A stretch of 64,000 nt of DNA from an uncultured Pseudohongiella sp. (GTDB lineage: Bacteria; Pseudomonadota; Gammaproteobacteria; Pseudomonadales; Pseudohongiellaceae), in NCBI GenBank assembly GCA_951812965.1, contig OX638341.1:1284438-1348437 (forward strand). The letters are read 5' to 3'. The notes beneath the pieces are model-generated. The model ran no database searches, was not told where the DNA came from, and saw nothing but the letters and a program-made list of their open reading frames with translations. Positions within the stretch are counted from its first letter, which is position 1. Each line of letters starts with the position of its first letter. The position numbers and the translations under genes are program-made. Shown here in pieces: positions 33,220 to 42,723 of this stretch.

Positions 33220-33771
33220 TCAACTTGATCCCCCGTTCTCATTTCGTGGAGCAATTTCGAAGAGCCACAGAGTCTCCGCTTCAACTTCGGCGGGAGTCAT
33301 TTCGACGCGGTATTTGCCTGTGAATGCCTGTGTTACCTGTTCTATGATCGGGCCCGATGTGATGCGCGTCAGCATGATGGGGTAGCGCTTGCCCTGTATT
33401 CGCATTGTGCCACGGCCATCCTCTTCCGCCTGCGCCGGCCATTTTTTCCAGTAGCGTTCTCTGAGCCCGCCCATGTAGTTGGAGTTTAGATAGAGTTTGC
33501 CGTCAATTTCGACAATCCACAAAGTGCGGGACCGGGGAGGGTTGAGAAGCTGCAATTCGAATGTCCTGACTCCACGGACGAAGCTCCAATCCGATTCCCA
33601 ATCCGTCACCAGTTCGCCGGATTCCAGCGGTCCGCCGCTGAAAATTACGGACGGTCCATCAGAGGAGCGCGACGAAATCGCCAGGGCGCCGAGTGCGACG
33701 ACCGGGATAAGCACCAGCGTTCCGATGACCAGCGCCAGGTACCGAACTACTGCTTTGCTATCAAGTTTCAT
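33220..33771 (-). CDS. Unknown membrane-anchored protein (DWSFV family member 2)
   Basis: 183 residues from ATG 33771, chosen because GAGAGG lies just upstream and it starts at the charged N-terminus of the hydrophobic segment (YLALVIGTLVLIPVVALGALAI). The external part contains DWESDWSFVRGVRTFELQLLNPP, TLWIVEIDGKLYLNSNYMGGLRERYWKKWPAQAEEDGRG, then MRIQGKRYPIMLTRIT and LWLFEIAPRN. It is related to the protein at 29413-29892. It is the first gene of a probable minus-strand unit with the 42-residue protein and perhaps the two secreted proteins downstream. Function unknown. Confidence 0.6.
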   Translation of the reverse strand: MKLDSKAVVRYLALVIGTLVLIPVVALGALAISSRSSDGPSVIFSGGPLESGELVTDWESDWSFVRGVRTFELQLLNPPRSRTLWIVEIDGKLYLNSNYMGGLRERYWKKWPAQAEEDGRGTMRIQGKRYPIMLTRITSGPIIEQVTQAFTGKYRVEMTPAEVEAETLWLFEIAPRNENGGSS

Positions 33772-33804
33772 TTGCTCTGCCTCTCCAGTGTGCCTGCAGT
33801 ACAA

Positions 33805-34055
33805 GCTTACGAATCCGATTAACGCAATTACCGGGTTCGATCATTTGCGAGCGGATTTTTGCGTCCCAAGACAAGTGCCAAAATAGATACTCAACTCCAA
33901 GTCGAGTATATCTTATCTGAAATTGCTGTATTTTTTACTCAGGTCGCACTATTCTCACTGTGAAGCAGGCATAAAACAAACCGCTCCTCTAATTCGTTTC
34001 AGTGTCTTTCTGACTAGGAGCATTCTTCGAATTTGGCTTGGGCCCTCACCGGATT
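33805..34055. other. AT-rich divergent intergenic region
   Basis: About 250 bp between two divergent genes. It is markedly AT-richer than the rest of the window and probably holds both promoters. ATACTC and GAGTAT (about 33879-33902) form an inverted repeat 11 bases apart that might be an operator. No coding frame is convincing. Confidence 0.3.
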
Positions 34056-36662
34056 ATGACTATCTATTATCGAAAATTAACAATATTCGTGATTCCTTTA
34101 CTCAACCTGCTATTGCTAACTGGCTGTTCCACCGAAAGTGAGCCGGCGATTGTAAGTAGTGATGATAATGCGAGTGAAGATTATGTCAGCGCGGAAATGC
34201 GCTCCCGTATCAATCAGCTTATGCAAAGTGTCGCCAACGAACCCACCAGCGAGAGCACTATTGCCGAGCGAGCAGACTTGCTGGCGGACTGGATTGACGC
34301 CTATGCGCTAGCAGGCGGTGAAGTTGGACTAGATGCCCCTCGAGTTCGCCTGCAGGCAACATTGCCTCCAACTGGTAATGCAGCCGCCACACAGTCACGC
34401 AATGTCGACCGCTTCGTACGTGAGTTTGCTTTACTGGATGAAGAAGGCGCTCTCGGTTTTCTCAGTGCCGATGACCTCGGGCCGTTTGTTGTGGGTTCGA
34501 TGCAGGAGCTAAGCCAGACCTGGCGAGTGGGAACACGTGAAATGGAGATCGGCGGGGGCTTCTGGGTGGCTCGGCATTTCGCTACGAACTTTGGCCAGTT
34601 CCAAACTGACGATCCCGCGGGATCAGGTTATGTTTCCATCGAAACCACTGACGACGATGCAGTGTTTGAAAGAGAGACCATATCAGCAAGGGGTCCTCAT
34701 GGCGGCTTTCGAGCCCCCCAGCCAGCCATTGCCTTTCGACTAACTGAAGGTACATTGGATAGAGGCTCAAGTGTCACAATAACTTATGGTGATCGACGAC
34801 AGGGTGGTCCCGGTATACGAATTCCTACTTTTGAGAGCGAGCGATTACCACTGCCTCTGTATGTGGACCTTGATGGTTCAAGTGAATGGAGATACCTTCC
34901 TATCATTCCGTTTGTAACCAGCGGAGGTGAGGCTACTGGCGTACATGCTTTCGGACCAAGCGTAGTGGAACCTGGCGAAATCTTTGAATTGTCGGTGCGT
35001 GCTGAGGACCAGTATTTCAATCGGGCCAGTGGAGATGTACCGGCTTTCGAAGTGCTCATTAATGACGAAGTTGTCGCAACTACTGCCGCTGGTGATGAGG
35101 CCATCACTGTATTGGAACTGAGCCTCGAGAATGTTGGCCCCCATTGGGTTTCCGTGCGCAGCCTCGATGGTGATATCGCGGGTACAGGTAATCCTATTCT
35201 GGTGGAGGAAGACCCTGAGTATCGTATCTATTGGGGAGACACTCACGGACACTCCGGTTACTCGGAAGGTATAGGAACTGTTGATCAATTCATGCGCTTC
35301 GCCCGCGACGATGCGCGTCTCGACTTCGTTACCCATTCCGAACATGACTCCTGGCTTGATGCCGGAGAGTGGGAACTCATTCGCAGCACCAGTGCAGAGT
35401 ACGATGAACCGGGAAAATTTGTTCCTTTTCTTGGCTGGGAATGGACACGGCACACTCGATTTGGCGGGCATCATAATGTTCTATTTCGGGATATAGAAAA
35501 TCAGACACCGGTATCGGGATTGCAATTCCCAGTATTGTCGTCGCTTTATGCCGAGCTTCATGAACGTTACGACCCAGTTGATATTGTAGTGATTCCCCAT
35601 GCTCACAACCCAGGCGATTTTCGTCAGTCCGATCCTCAGCTTGAACCCGTTATCGAAATTATGTCTGCCCATGGATCGTTTCAATGGTTTATGAAGGAAT
35701 ACCTTTCCCACGGTCATGAAGTAGGCGTAGTTGCAGCATCCGATGACCATTTATCTCGGCCAGGTTACTCAGCTCCTAACAGGGATACCCTGGCTCAGCG
35801 TGGTGGCCTAGGTGCAGTGTTGGCGCCACAGAGATCTCGTGACGCCATATTTGACGGCATGAAAGCCAAGCGTACTTATGCGACGACCCAGGATCGAATG
35901 ATCCTGAAGTTCAATGTTAATGGTATCAATATGGGTCAACGGGCAGCTTATAGTGAGGCCAGAACTATCTCAGGCAGAGCTATAGGCACCGGACCAATTC
36001 GATCCGTCACCTTATTTAAGAACGATGAAGTGCTATGGCAGGAAGAATATTTGCTGGAGGACAACGCGGGTAGTGAGCAGGAGCTGTTGCTCAGTTTCAA
36101 TTCTGACGAAACACCTGCTTTCAATGGAGACGCACCAAGAGGCTGGCGCCATTGGCGTGGCGAGCTTCAAGTAAACGGGGCTGAGTTGATAACTGCGATA
36201 CCGCAGGATTTTTACAATCCTGCGACTCAGTACTTCCAGCAAGACGAAAATCTTATCTCGTTTGCAACTATTACCAGGGGTGACACCAGTTCAATTCGTC
36301 TGAGGTTGGCAGAAGTAAGCCAGGATGCTTCAATTTCAATAATCCTGGAAGAAGCCACAGAAACAGGATCTGCACCACCTTTCTATCGCTTACATGCCAC
36401 CATTCCAGCAACCACTGCGGAGTTAGACTTGGCAGAGATTGTTGATGGCAAAATGGTTAGAAGTCTTCCACAAGCCGAATACCCTAACGACAATGTCACT
36501 CTCCGCCGTGTAATTAGCGATGGCGAACGAGACGTTAGCTTCACAGTTTCGGATGTTGAGAATGCAGATCAGGGTGACTACTACTATTTTAGAGTAGAGC
36601 AGGCTAATGATGAAATTGCCTGGTCGAGCCCGGTATGGGTAGGAGGATTCTCATCAAAATGA
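34056..36662 (+). CDS. DUF3604-family lipoprotein, PHP-like metallohydrolase
   Basis: 868 residues from ATG 34056. The lipobox LLLLTGCSTE follows a short hydrophobic leader, so it is probably a lipoprotein. An N-terminal beta-rich region is followed by the DUF3604 part: YWGDTHGHSGYSEGIGTVDQFMRFARDDARLDFVTHSEHDSWL near residue 400, WTRHTRFGGHHNVLFRD near 475, then VIPHAHNPGDFR and VVAASDDHLSRPGY. The His/Asp pattern resembles PHP phosphoesterase metal sites. The biochemical role of DUF3604 proteins is not established. Base composition and codon use are visibly more AT-rich than the core genes, suggesting transfer. No companion gene is close on the same strand. Confidence 0.75.
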   Translation: MTIYYRKLTIFVIPLLNLLLLTGCSTESEPAIVSSDDNASEDYVSAEMRSRINQLMQSVANEPTSESTIAERADLLADWIDAYALAGGEVGLDAPRVRLQATLPPTGNAAATQSRNVDRFVREFALLDEEGALGFLSADDLGPFVVGSMQELSQTWRVGTREMEIGGGFWVARHFATNFGQFQTDDPAGSGYVSIETTDDDAVFERETISARGPHGGFRAPQPAIAFRLTEGTLDRGSSVTITYGDRRQGGPGIRIPTFESERLPLPLYVDLDGSSEWRYLPIIPFVTSGGEATGVHAFGPSVVEPGEIFELSVRAEDQYFNRASGDVPAFEVLINDEVVATTAAGDEAITVLELSLENVGPHWVSVRSLDGDIAGTGNPILVEEDPEYRIYWGDTHGHSGYSEGIGTVDQFMRFARDDARLDFVTHSEHDSWLDAGEWELIRSTSAEYDEPGKFVPFLGWEWTRHTRFGGHHNVLFRDIENQTPVSGLQFPVLSSLYAELHERYDPVDIVVIPHAHNPGDFRQSDPQLEPVIEIMSAHGSFQWFMKEYLSHGHEVGVVAASDDHLSRPGYSAPNRDTLAQRGGLGAVLAPQRSRDAIFDGMKAKRTYATTQDRMILKFNVNGINMGQRAAYSEARTISGRAIGTGPIRSVTLFKNDEVLWQEEYLLEDNAGSEQELLLSFNSDETPAFNGDAPRGWRHWRGELQVNGAELITAIPQDFYNPATQYFQQDENLISFATITRGDTSSIRLRLAEVSQDASISIILEEATETGSAPPFYRLHATIPATTAELDLAEIVDGKMVRSLPQAEYPNDNVTLRRVISDGERDVSFTVSDVENADQGDYYYFRVEQANDEIAWSSPVWVGGFSSK

Positions 36663-36852
36663 ATATGGTAAAGAAGGGGGAGACTGATCCATTTTTATAA
36701 TAGAAGTGGCTACCCGGGGCTGAAGAATCCAAACAGCCCTAGGGCGTGTGTCCCCTGCGGGCTTCGCGCTGGCGTGCTCGTTGCAAACTGCTAGCGCAGT
36801 GAGTCAACCTGGTTGGTGGTTATCATCCAACCTCTAAACTCAAGACATAAAA

Positions 36853-37155
36853 TTAGTCTAGTGCTCGATAGTTGGCTTCCTCAGGCGGTGCGTAAACAGG
36901 TGGACTATCGAATAGTGGTCCCTTCAAATATCGAACTGACGACTCCACAGCCAACTCACCGATTAGTTTCCACGCCCGTTCTGCCGCCTGATAGTCTGGA
37001 CCATTGCCACCCAGGCTTACTGCGTTGTCCCTGATCACTTCGTAATGCTCCAGGTTTGCATAGTGTGACAGCGTGTAAACCTCATCGTATTCAGGGCTTT
37101 CTACCGGTGTGCTCGCTGGAAGATAGGCTATTTTCCATTTACCCACGGGGCGCAT
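36853..37155 (-). pseudogene. Probable 5'-truncated remnant of a secreted-type protein
   Basis: A frame of 100 residues from ATG 37155 that looks genuinely coding: KWKIAYLPASTPVESPEYDEVYTLSHYANLEHYEVIRD, NAVSLGGNGPDYQAAERAW, FDSPPVYAPP. Similar blocks occur at the C-terminus of longer proteins that I remember only as hypothetical (NIPSNAP/EthD-like flavour). The frame stays open upstream to 37236 without a good start or ribosome site. I therefore read it as the tail of a gene whose 5' part was lost, probably when the ParDE pair arrived. It might still be a short intact gene. Confidence 0.4.
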
Positions 37156-37275
37156 AACTGTGCCGCAGGTCGTGCAGGCGCGTAAAATAGTGAAATCATT
37201 CGCTACAGCCCCATGGCAAAGCGCTATTGAGGTATGTCAGAAAGTGATACTATCGGTCATATGGAGGATCAGCCG

Positions 37276-37518
37276 ATGCCCAACGTCCACCTTACCGAAC
37301 CCATGCGCGATTATGTGCGAAAGCAAATTAAATCAGGAACATACGCCAACCTGAGCGAAGTTGTGCGCGCTGGAATCCGGCTTTTGATGGATAAGGATGG
37401 CGCGCGCCAATTCTATGCATTGAAGACCGAACTTGAGCAGGCGGTCAGCGAAGCCGACGCCGGTGCTTTTTCATCCTTTGACGCCCAGGCTTTCGAACCC
37501 GATGCTTTCGAAGAATAG
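37276..37518 (+). CDS. ParD-type antitoxin (ribbon-helix-helix)
   Basis: 80 residues from ATG 37276, selected because GGAGG sits 8 bases upstream; an in-frame ATG at 37234 lacks this. The sequence MPNVHLTEPMRDYVRKQIKSGTYANLSEVVRAGIRLLMD is a typical ParD ribbon-helix-helix DNA-binding domain, followed by an acidic C-terminus (DAQAFEPDAFEE) that would wrap the toxin. It is expected to repress its own promoter and neutralise the ParE protein encoded 9 bp downstream. Confidence 0.9.
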   Translation: MPNVHLTEPMRDYVRKQIKSGTYANLSEVVRAGIRLLMDKDGARQFYALKTELEQAVSEADAGAFSSFDAQAFEPDAFEE

Positions 37519-37527
37519 CGGAGGATC

Positions 37528-37848
37528 ATGACGATCCAGCTATCCGACCTTGCCCGGTCCGACCTTGAGGACATACGCGATTTCACAACAAGAACATGGG
37601 GCAGAGCGCAATGGCTGACGTACTTTCGCCAGATCGCGGGAGCCTTTGAACTGATCGCGCAAAACCCTGAAGCCGGCATGGATCGAAGCCTCTTCGTCCC
37701 TGGCATGCGATCGGTCAATTGCCGGAGGCATGTAATCTTCTTCAAGTGCCTGAACGCTGCAAATGGAGCGCCGGTTGTCCTGCGCATCATTCATGGCAGG
37801 CGGCACATGCCCGCACTGGTTTACTACGATGATCTGGGCGGGATATGA
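37528..37848 (+). CDS. ParE/RelE-superfamily toxin
   Basis: 106 residues beginning MTIQLSDLARSDLEDIRDFTTRTWGRAQWLTYFRQIAGAFELIAQNPEAG, the standard ParE helical hairpin, and ending with the beta sheet block SVNCRRHVIFFKCLN, VVLRIIHGRRHMPALVYYDD. The conserved C-terminal Arg/His (RIIHGRRHMP) is present. Family members of this type poison DNA gyrase or cleave mRNA; which applies here cannot be read from sequence. The pair with ParD just upstream and the AT-rich flank point to an accessory module. Confidence 0.9.
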   Translation: MTIQLSDLARSDLEDIRDFTTRTWGRAQWLTYFRQIAGAFELIAQNPEAGMDRSLFVPGMRSVNCRRHVIFFKCLNAANGAPVVLRIIHGRRHMPALVYYDDLGGI

Positions 37849-38020
37849 CTCCATGCCGGTGGAGGATGGAATTTGTCATTACCCGGTTCGCCAGCGCCAG
37901 TTTGCCAAAAGCCGGCAATAGGCGCACCTCCGGAAGAAGCGGCGATGCTCAGCGGCGCGGTGCGATTCCAGCTACCGGGCATCGATCAGCGACCCGGAAC
38001 CGAAAGAGCAGATTGATAAA

Positions 38021-38096
<76 letters not shown>

Positions 38097-38183
38097 GTGT
38101 AAACGGAGCGCGCGGAAGGGCGGTATTTAACCTTTCGGCTGGAATGCAGTCAAGCGCACCGGCGACACAAGCGTCAAGCACCG

Positions 38184-38453
38184 TCATTCGGGCGGGACGT
38201 AGCCTGCGGCGCGGTCGTATTCCTCGTTGTCGAGGAACTTTTCCATCTGTTCGTTCAAGTACTTGCGGTCGTCGGCGACCGCCAGGTTGAGCTGCTTCTC
38301 GTTGATCAGCATGGTCTGTTGTCCCAGCCATTCCTTCCAAGCTCGTTGCGACACCGTGCGATAGATTTCCTGGCCTTTTTCGCCCGGGTAAGGCGGAACG
38401 GGCAGGCCGGGGAGTTCCTCTCGAAACTTTCTGCAAAATACGGTGCGGGTCAT
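38184..38453 (-). CDS. yggX: Fe(2+)-trafficking protein YggX
   Basis: 89 residues, matching the family's usual length of about 90: [17 protein letters not shown] (with the single conserved Cys), [38 protein letters not shown], ending [10 protein letters not shown]. YggX protects Fe-S clusters from oxidative damage and may shuttle iron. Its start overlaps the stop of the membrane protein gene upstream by 4 bp (ATGA). Location just downstream of mutY, which encodes an Fe-S enzyme, is the common gammaproteobacterial arrangement, and tRNA-Phe follows. Confidence 0.95.
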   Translation of the reverse strand: MTRTVFCRKFREELPGLPVPPYPGEKGQEIYRTVSQRAWKEWLGQQTMLINEKQLNLAVADDRKYLNEQMEKFLDNEEYDRAAGYVPPE

Positions 38454-38869
38454 GGCTCCTCCTTCGCTGGTATACCAAGTCGGACGCCAAAATAGGCACT
38501 CAAGGGCAGAAAGACAAAACAGAAAAACCAGAACCAGATTGGATAGGGCAGCAAAGTCATATTGAATACAGCGCCACCAAACAGTAATAGTCCTATTCCG
38601 ACACCATACGCCGGATGTCGGTTCGTGCTAAGTCTCGTGGCCAGCCATGTGGCTGTAATCATGGTGATCACCCAACCGATCCCTCCAGCAAAAAGCGCCC
38701 AGGTTGGATAGATGGCGACGTGTTGCACCACCTCTTCGCGTGTCCCCGCAAAGTCTGCCGGAAATGGGTGGAGTAGCGTGCCTACCCACTCATTGCTAGC
38801 CAACAGGAAGAGCGCCACAAGAAAGCTCAAGAGTATGGCGCCTGTATTTTGCAAGATCAGTCGGGTCAT
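38450..38869 (-). CDS. Small four-helix membrane protein
   Basis: 139 residues with four hydrophobic segments ([79 protein letters not shown]). No catalytic motif. It is inserted between mutY and yggX, overlapping both by 4 bp, so it is translated as part of that operon. In the arrangement I recall from Pseudomonas these two genes are adjacent, so this one is an addition. I do not recognise the family. Confidence 0.65.
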   Translation of the reverse strand: MTRLILQNTGAILLSFLVALFLLASNEWVGTLLHPFPADFAGTREEVVQHVAIYPTWALFAGGIGWVITMITATWLATRLSTNRHPAYGVGIGLLLFGGAVFNMTLLPYPIWFWFFCFVFLPLSAYFGVRLGIPAKEEP

Positions 38870-40020
38870 ACATCAACTCGTAAGTGTTCAGACCGCCGTT
38901 GTTCGAGGGTCGCCGGTTGAGCGAGCAATTTTCTGACCGGGGCGGCGAGTCCCACCTCCACCGGTTCGGCGATAGAGTACCAGAGCCAGCGGTCCGAATC
39001 AGCCACGGAGGGGGTGGTTCGAGTGACCATGTAGCGGACAGGCTTAATGTCCAGTCTGAAGTGGGTGAAGCCATGGCGGATGGGCGCCAATTCCTGTGGC
39101 CTTGCATCCTTGATTCGCAATGCGGGCAGCCCGGCAGGCAGTTCATGTTTCGCCACTGCGATTTCCGGCGCGACGGTGGGTGTCCCATCGGTGGATTCGA
39201 ACTGGGGCAGGGAGTAGAGTGAGCCCCAGATGCCATGGGGCGGGCGTTTTTCGAGCAGCACCCGGCCTTCGCGGTCCTGCAGGATGAGCATGGTAACGGA
39301 ACGGACCGGCAGGGTTTTCGCGGGCTTCTTGCCGGGGAATCGCTCGATCTCGCCGCGTTTCCGCGCCAGGCAGCGGCCCTGCAACGGGCATTGGGGGCAA
39401 TCGGGATTTGCGCGCGTACACAAGGTGGCGCCGAGATCCATCATGCCCTGGGTATAAGCGGCGACGCGGTCAGGAGGCGTCAAATCTTCGGTAAGTGCCC
39501 AAAGTTCTGCCTGTGTTTTGCTGCTTCCGGGATATCCGTCGACAGCGAAGCAGCGCGCCAGCACCCGTTTCACGTTGCCGTCGAGAATCGGCGCCCGCCG
39601 GTCATGAGCCAGTGCGAGAATCGCCCCTGCGGTCGAGCGGCCGATTCCGCTCAGGCGCTCAAGCTCCTCAATCGTATCGGGAAATCTGCCGCTGCATTCG
39701 TCCACAATCGTTCGTGCCGCCTTGTGCAGATTTCGCGCCCGTGCGTAATAGCCGAGCCCGGTCCACAAGTGGAGTACCTGGTCGATATTGGCCGCGGCCA
39801 GGGAGTTTACGTCCGGAAATCGCTGCATGAAGCGATTGAAGTAAGGAATGACGGTCGCAACCCGGGTCTGCTGCAACATGATTTCCGAAACCCAGACCCG
39901 ATAAGGGGAAGGATTGGCCTGCCAGGGCAGATCGTGCCGGCCATGGGTCTCGAACCAGTCGATCACGGCATCGGCGAAACCGTCCATCGCCACCGGTCCG
40001 GATTCAGTTCGCGTCGGCAT
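38866..40020 (-). CDS. mutY: A/G-specific adenine DNA glycosylase MutY
   Basis: 384 residues. MutY removes adenine mispaired with 8-oxoguanine. Visible are DLPWQANPSPYRVWVSEIMLQQTRV (catalytic Glu46), the helix-hairpin-helix ELERLSGIGRSTAGAILAL, the catalytic Asp in ILDGNVKRVLARC, the 4Fe-4S ligands CTRANPDCPQCPLQGRC (C-x6-C-x2-C-x5-C) and a C-terminal NUDIX-like 8-oxoG recognition domain (VLLEKRPPHGIWGSLYSLPQ). The start overlaps the asmA-like gene by 17 bp; an internal ATG at 39987 (MDGFADAVIDWF) would match the E. coli N-terminus better and is a real alternative. Confidence 0.95.
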   Translation of the reverse strand: MPTRTESGPVAMDGFADAVIDWFETHGRHDLPWQANPSPYRVWVSEIMLQQTRVATVIPYFNRFMQRFPDVNSLAAANIDQVLHLWTGLGYYARARNLHKAARTIVDECSGRFPDTIEELERLSGIGRSTAGAILALAHDRRAPILDGNVKRVLARCFAVDGYPGSSKTQAELWALTEDLTPPDRVAAYTQGMMDLGATLCTRANPDCPQCPLQGRCLARKRGEIERFPGKKPAKTLPVRSVTMLILQDREGRVLLEKRPPHGIWGSLYSLPQFESTDGTPTVAPEIAVAKHELPAGLPALRIKDARPQELAPIRHGFTHFRLDIKPVRYMVTRTTPSVADSDRWLWYSIAEPVEVGLAAPVRKLLAQPATLEQRRSEHLRVDV

Positions 40021-41914
40021 CGCCGCCCAAGCGGGAAAAGATTTCGCGCACCGTATTGAAGTCCGGCCGGCAGAACTGGGTGACGTCGTCGCTGAAACGG
40101 GCCGAGCATTCCACCGGCCAGGTAACGCCCTGATAATTGCCGCTGACCGGAATCGTCTGGGTGAGCGGTTCGCCGAGCATGGTGAGCAGCATTTCGTAAT
40201 CGAAATTGCCGCCTTGCAAGTCGGCGACGCCCTTGCCCTCGGCGCTGAAATTGTCCATTTGCAGATTGAAGCCGTGCTCGGCGCCGAGGCCGCCGTCGAG
40301 CGCGAGATTGCCGTTGATCTCGGAAAAGCGGATCAGGTCCGGCCATTGCTGGATTGCCTCGCCGCTGGGACTGAGCGCCGCGATAGACGTGAAAATCTGC
40401 TTGATCAGGCCGATGTTTACCAGGTTTTCGGTGACGCTGAATGAAGCGTCTCCACTGAGATCGTTTAACAGACCGCGAATGGAATGGCCGCTTGCGTTGA
40501 AAGCGGTGTCGACATGCAAGCGCCCGCTGAGCACGTCGAGCCGGGTAACGAGCGGCGCGATTTCAGAAATGGCCAGATTTTCGCCCTGCGTTACGCCCGA
40601 TAACTCGCCATTGGCGGCATTCCAGCGCATGTTGGCTGAAAAGACTCCTCCCAGGAAGGCGACCGGCGGTATTTCTACATCGAGTACCCGATCTTCGACA
40701 TTGGTAAAAACCGACAGGTTCTCGATGCGCAGGTCCCATGCGGTCAGGGCGTCCGCGGCGATGGAGCCAGACAGAATCAGGTTCTCCAGACCCGAAATTT
40801 GACTCTCAGGCTGCGGCAACGCCGGCGCGACCGGCGCGCCGGGGATAGTCTCGGCTTCTTCCGGGTCAATTAGTGTACTGATATCCATCACTCCGATGTC
40901 AATTTCGTAGCGGACATTTGCCGGCAACGAACCACTGGCAAAACGGATTTCGGTTTCCGCTTCCAAAACTGTCTGTTCGGGCGAGTCGACTACCGCCTCG
41001 GCGCCCAGGCCGTCCGAGTCTCCGGAAAGACTCAATTCCACGCTTGCGGGCCACTTTCCGTCCGGATTGCCGTTGGGTAAAGCGAGAGCGGCTTGCTCGG
41101 GCGCGGGAAGAATGCCGAGATTTCGCAGCAGCAGCCGGGCGTCGAATTCGTTGCTGGCAAGATTTGCCTGGTAACTCGGATCATCCGGGTAGTTGTCAAC
41201 TTCGAGCCGGCCTTGCAGCAGCACGGGCGTACTGTTCAGGTCCAGGTCGGTAACCGCATAGCGGCCAGACTCCGAATTCGCTTCGATATTGCCTGCAAGC
41301 CCTATCGTGGTCTCGCGCACTTGCCGGTTGGCGCGGTCGAACCATTCGAGATCGAAATTCACCTGGCCAGGGAAGGCCTCGCCCTGCAGATTTACTTCGT
41401 TGCCAACCAGTTGCAGATTCTTCAGCAGGAATCGCCGCCCGTTGTTCAGATTCTGCAAGTCCAGCCGGCCGTTCTCCGCGGAAATGCGTTCGGGCAATAA
41501 GGCTTGAGCGCCGGAAGTTGCATCCGTGCGATGGGTGTCCCATATGCTGTTACCTTGGGCGTCCACGTATACATTGAGGTGAAATCCGTCGATGCGCAGT
41601 TCCTGGATCACTAATTCGCCGCGCAGCAGGGCGCCGCGGTCCAGGTCGAACTGAATGAAGGAGGCGGAAGCCAGTTCCTGCGGCAAACCCGGATTGCGCA
41701 GGCGCGCGTCTTCGAGCGTCAGGCGGGCCGAGGGCAGCAAGTCGAGATCGATCTCTCCGGCAACGAGCAGTTCATACCCGGTGGCGGCAGCAACCTGTTC
41801 CTGCAAGATCGCCCGGTATTGCGCGGGACTGGTAACCCAAAGCGCAGCGGCGACAATGACCGCCACAACGGCCAAACCGATGCCGAGCAGGATTTTCTGC
41901 GTACGATTCAACAT
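40004..41914 (-). CDS. AsmA-family protein
   Basis: 636 residues. An N-terminal membrane anchor (ILLGIGLAVVAVIVAAALWV) is followed by the AsmA beginning (RAILQEQVAAATGYELLVAGEIDLDLLPSARLTLEDARLRN) and ends with the typical AsmA C-terminal domain (GLLNDLSGDASFSVTENLVNIGLIKQIFTSIAAL, then ADLQGGNFDYEMLLTMLG). AsmA-like proteins bridge the periplasm and are linked to lipid transport and outer-membrane assembly. It is first in the asmA-mutY-membrane protein-yggX transcription unit, with 17 bp overlap to mutY. Confidence 0.88.
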   Translation of the reverse strand: MLNRTQKILLGIGLAVVAVIVAAALWVTSPAQYRAILQEQVAAATGYELLVAGEIDLDLLPSARLTLEDARLRNPGLPQELASASFIQFDLDRGALLRGELVIQELRIDGFHLNVYVDAQGNSIWDTHRTDATSGAQALLPERISAENGRLDLQNLNNGRRFLLKNLQLVGNEVNLQGEAFPGQVNFDLEWFDRANRQVRETTIGLAGNIEANSESGRYAVTDLDLNSTPVLLQGRLEVDNYPDDPSYQANLASNEFDARLLLRNLGILPAPEQAALALPNGNPDGKWPASVELSLSGDSDGLGAEAVVDSPEQTVLEAETEIRFASGSLPANVRYEIDIGVMDISTLIDPEEAETIPGAPVAPALPQPESQISGLENLILSGSIAADALTAWDLRIENLSVFTNVEDRVLDVEIPPVAFLGGVFSANMRWNAANGELSGVTQGENLAISEIAPLVTRLDVLSGRLHVDTAFNASGHSIRGLLNDLSGDASFSVTENLVNIGLIKQIFTSIAALSPSGEAIQQWPDLIRFSEINGNLALDGGLGAEHGFNLQMDNFSAEGKGVADLQGGNFDYEMLLTMLGEPLTQTIPVSGNYQGVTWPVECSARFSDDVTQFCRPDFNTVREIFSRLGGDADAN

Positions 41915-42068
41915 GCGCCGATCCGGGTTTGCCGCCGATTACCAGAAAGAGGAAGTGTAGCGGAATGGCCCGACTGCCGCACGAGCCTCTGCGCTGTGTT
42001 TATCCGGCCGGAGCGTTATAATGCGCAGCCTCAGTGGTGGCCGCTCCGGCACATTCGGTGACGCAATC

Positions 42069-42665
42069 ATGAACAAGCAAGCGCGCAGCGCCAGCGTTCA
42101 GCGCAACACGAAGGAAACCCGAATTTCCGTCTCGCTCGACCTCGACGGCAGCGGCCGTTTCGAGGCGGAAACCGGGCTGCCGTTTCTCGACCACATGCTC
42201 GATCAAATCGCCCGTCACGGCATGATCGACCTGACGATCAAGGCTGAAGGCGATCTGGAAATCGACGCCCACCACACCGTCGAGGATCTCGGCATAACCC
42301 TGGGGCAGGCTCTGAACGAGGCGCTCGACAAGACCGGCATTCGTCGCTACGGCCATGCCTATGTGCCACTTGATGAAGCGCTTTCCAGAGTGGTGATCGA
42401 TTTTTCCGGGCGTCCAGGACTTGAGTATCACGCCGATTTCGCGCGCGCCGTTGTCGGTGGATTCGACATCGACCTGTTTCGCGAGTTTTTCCAGGGCTTC
42501 GTCAATCACGCCTTCGTCACCTTGCACGTCGACAACGTCCGCGGCCGCAACGCTCATCATCAGATCGAGACGATCTTCAAGGCATTCGGCCGCGCCTTGC
42601 GCATGGCGGTGGAACTCGACTCGCGCTCGGCAGGCGTGATTCCATCCACCAAGGGCAGCTTGTAG
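42069..42665 (+). CDS. hisB: Imidazoleglycerol-phosphate dehydratase
   Basis: 198 residues, the normal length of monofunctional HisB (no phosphatase domain). Visible: [48 protein letters not shown] (metal-binding HH), [36 protein letters not shown] (second HH). Converts imidazoleglycerol phosphate to imidazoleacetol phosphate in histidine synthesis. The start at 42069 is chosen for the conserved N-terminus; the in-frame upstream codon at 42021 adds an unconserved tail. First gene of hisB-hisH-hisA-hisF. Confidence 0.96.
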   Translation: MNKQARSASVQRNTKETRISVSLDLDGSGRFEAETGLPFLDHMLDQIARHGMIDLTIKAEGDLEIDAHHTVEDLGITLGQALNEALDKTGIRRYGHAYVPLDEALSRVVIDFSGRPGLEYHADFARAVVGGFDIDLFREFFQGFVNHAFVTLHVDNVRGRNAHHQIETIFKAFGRALRMAVELDSRSAGVIPSTKGSL

Positions 42666-42723
42666 GCCGAGTTTCGGCCCCGGATCGATCCGGCGGCGCA
42701 CCTGAAACAGCAGAGTTGGACAA

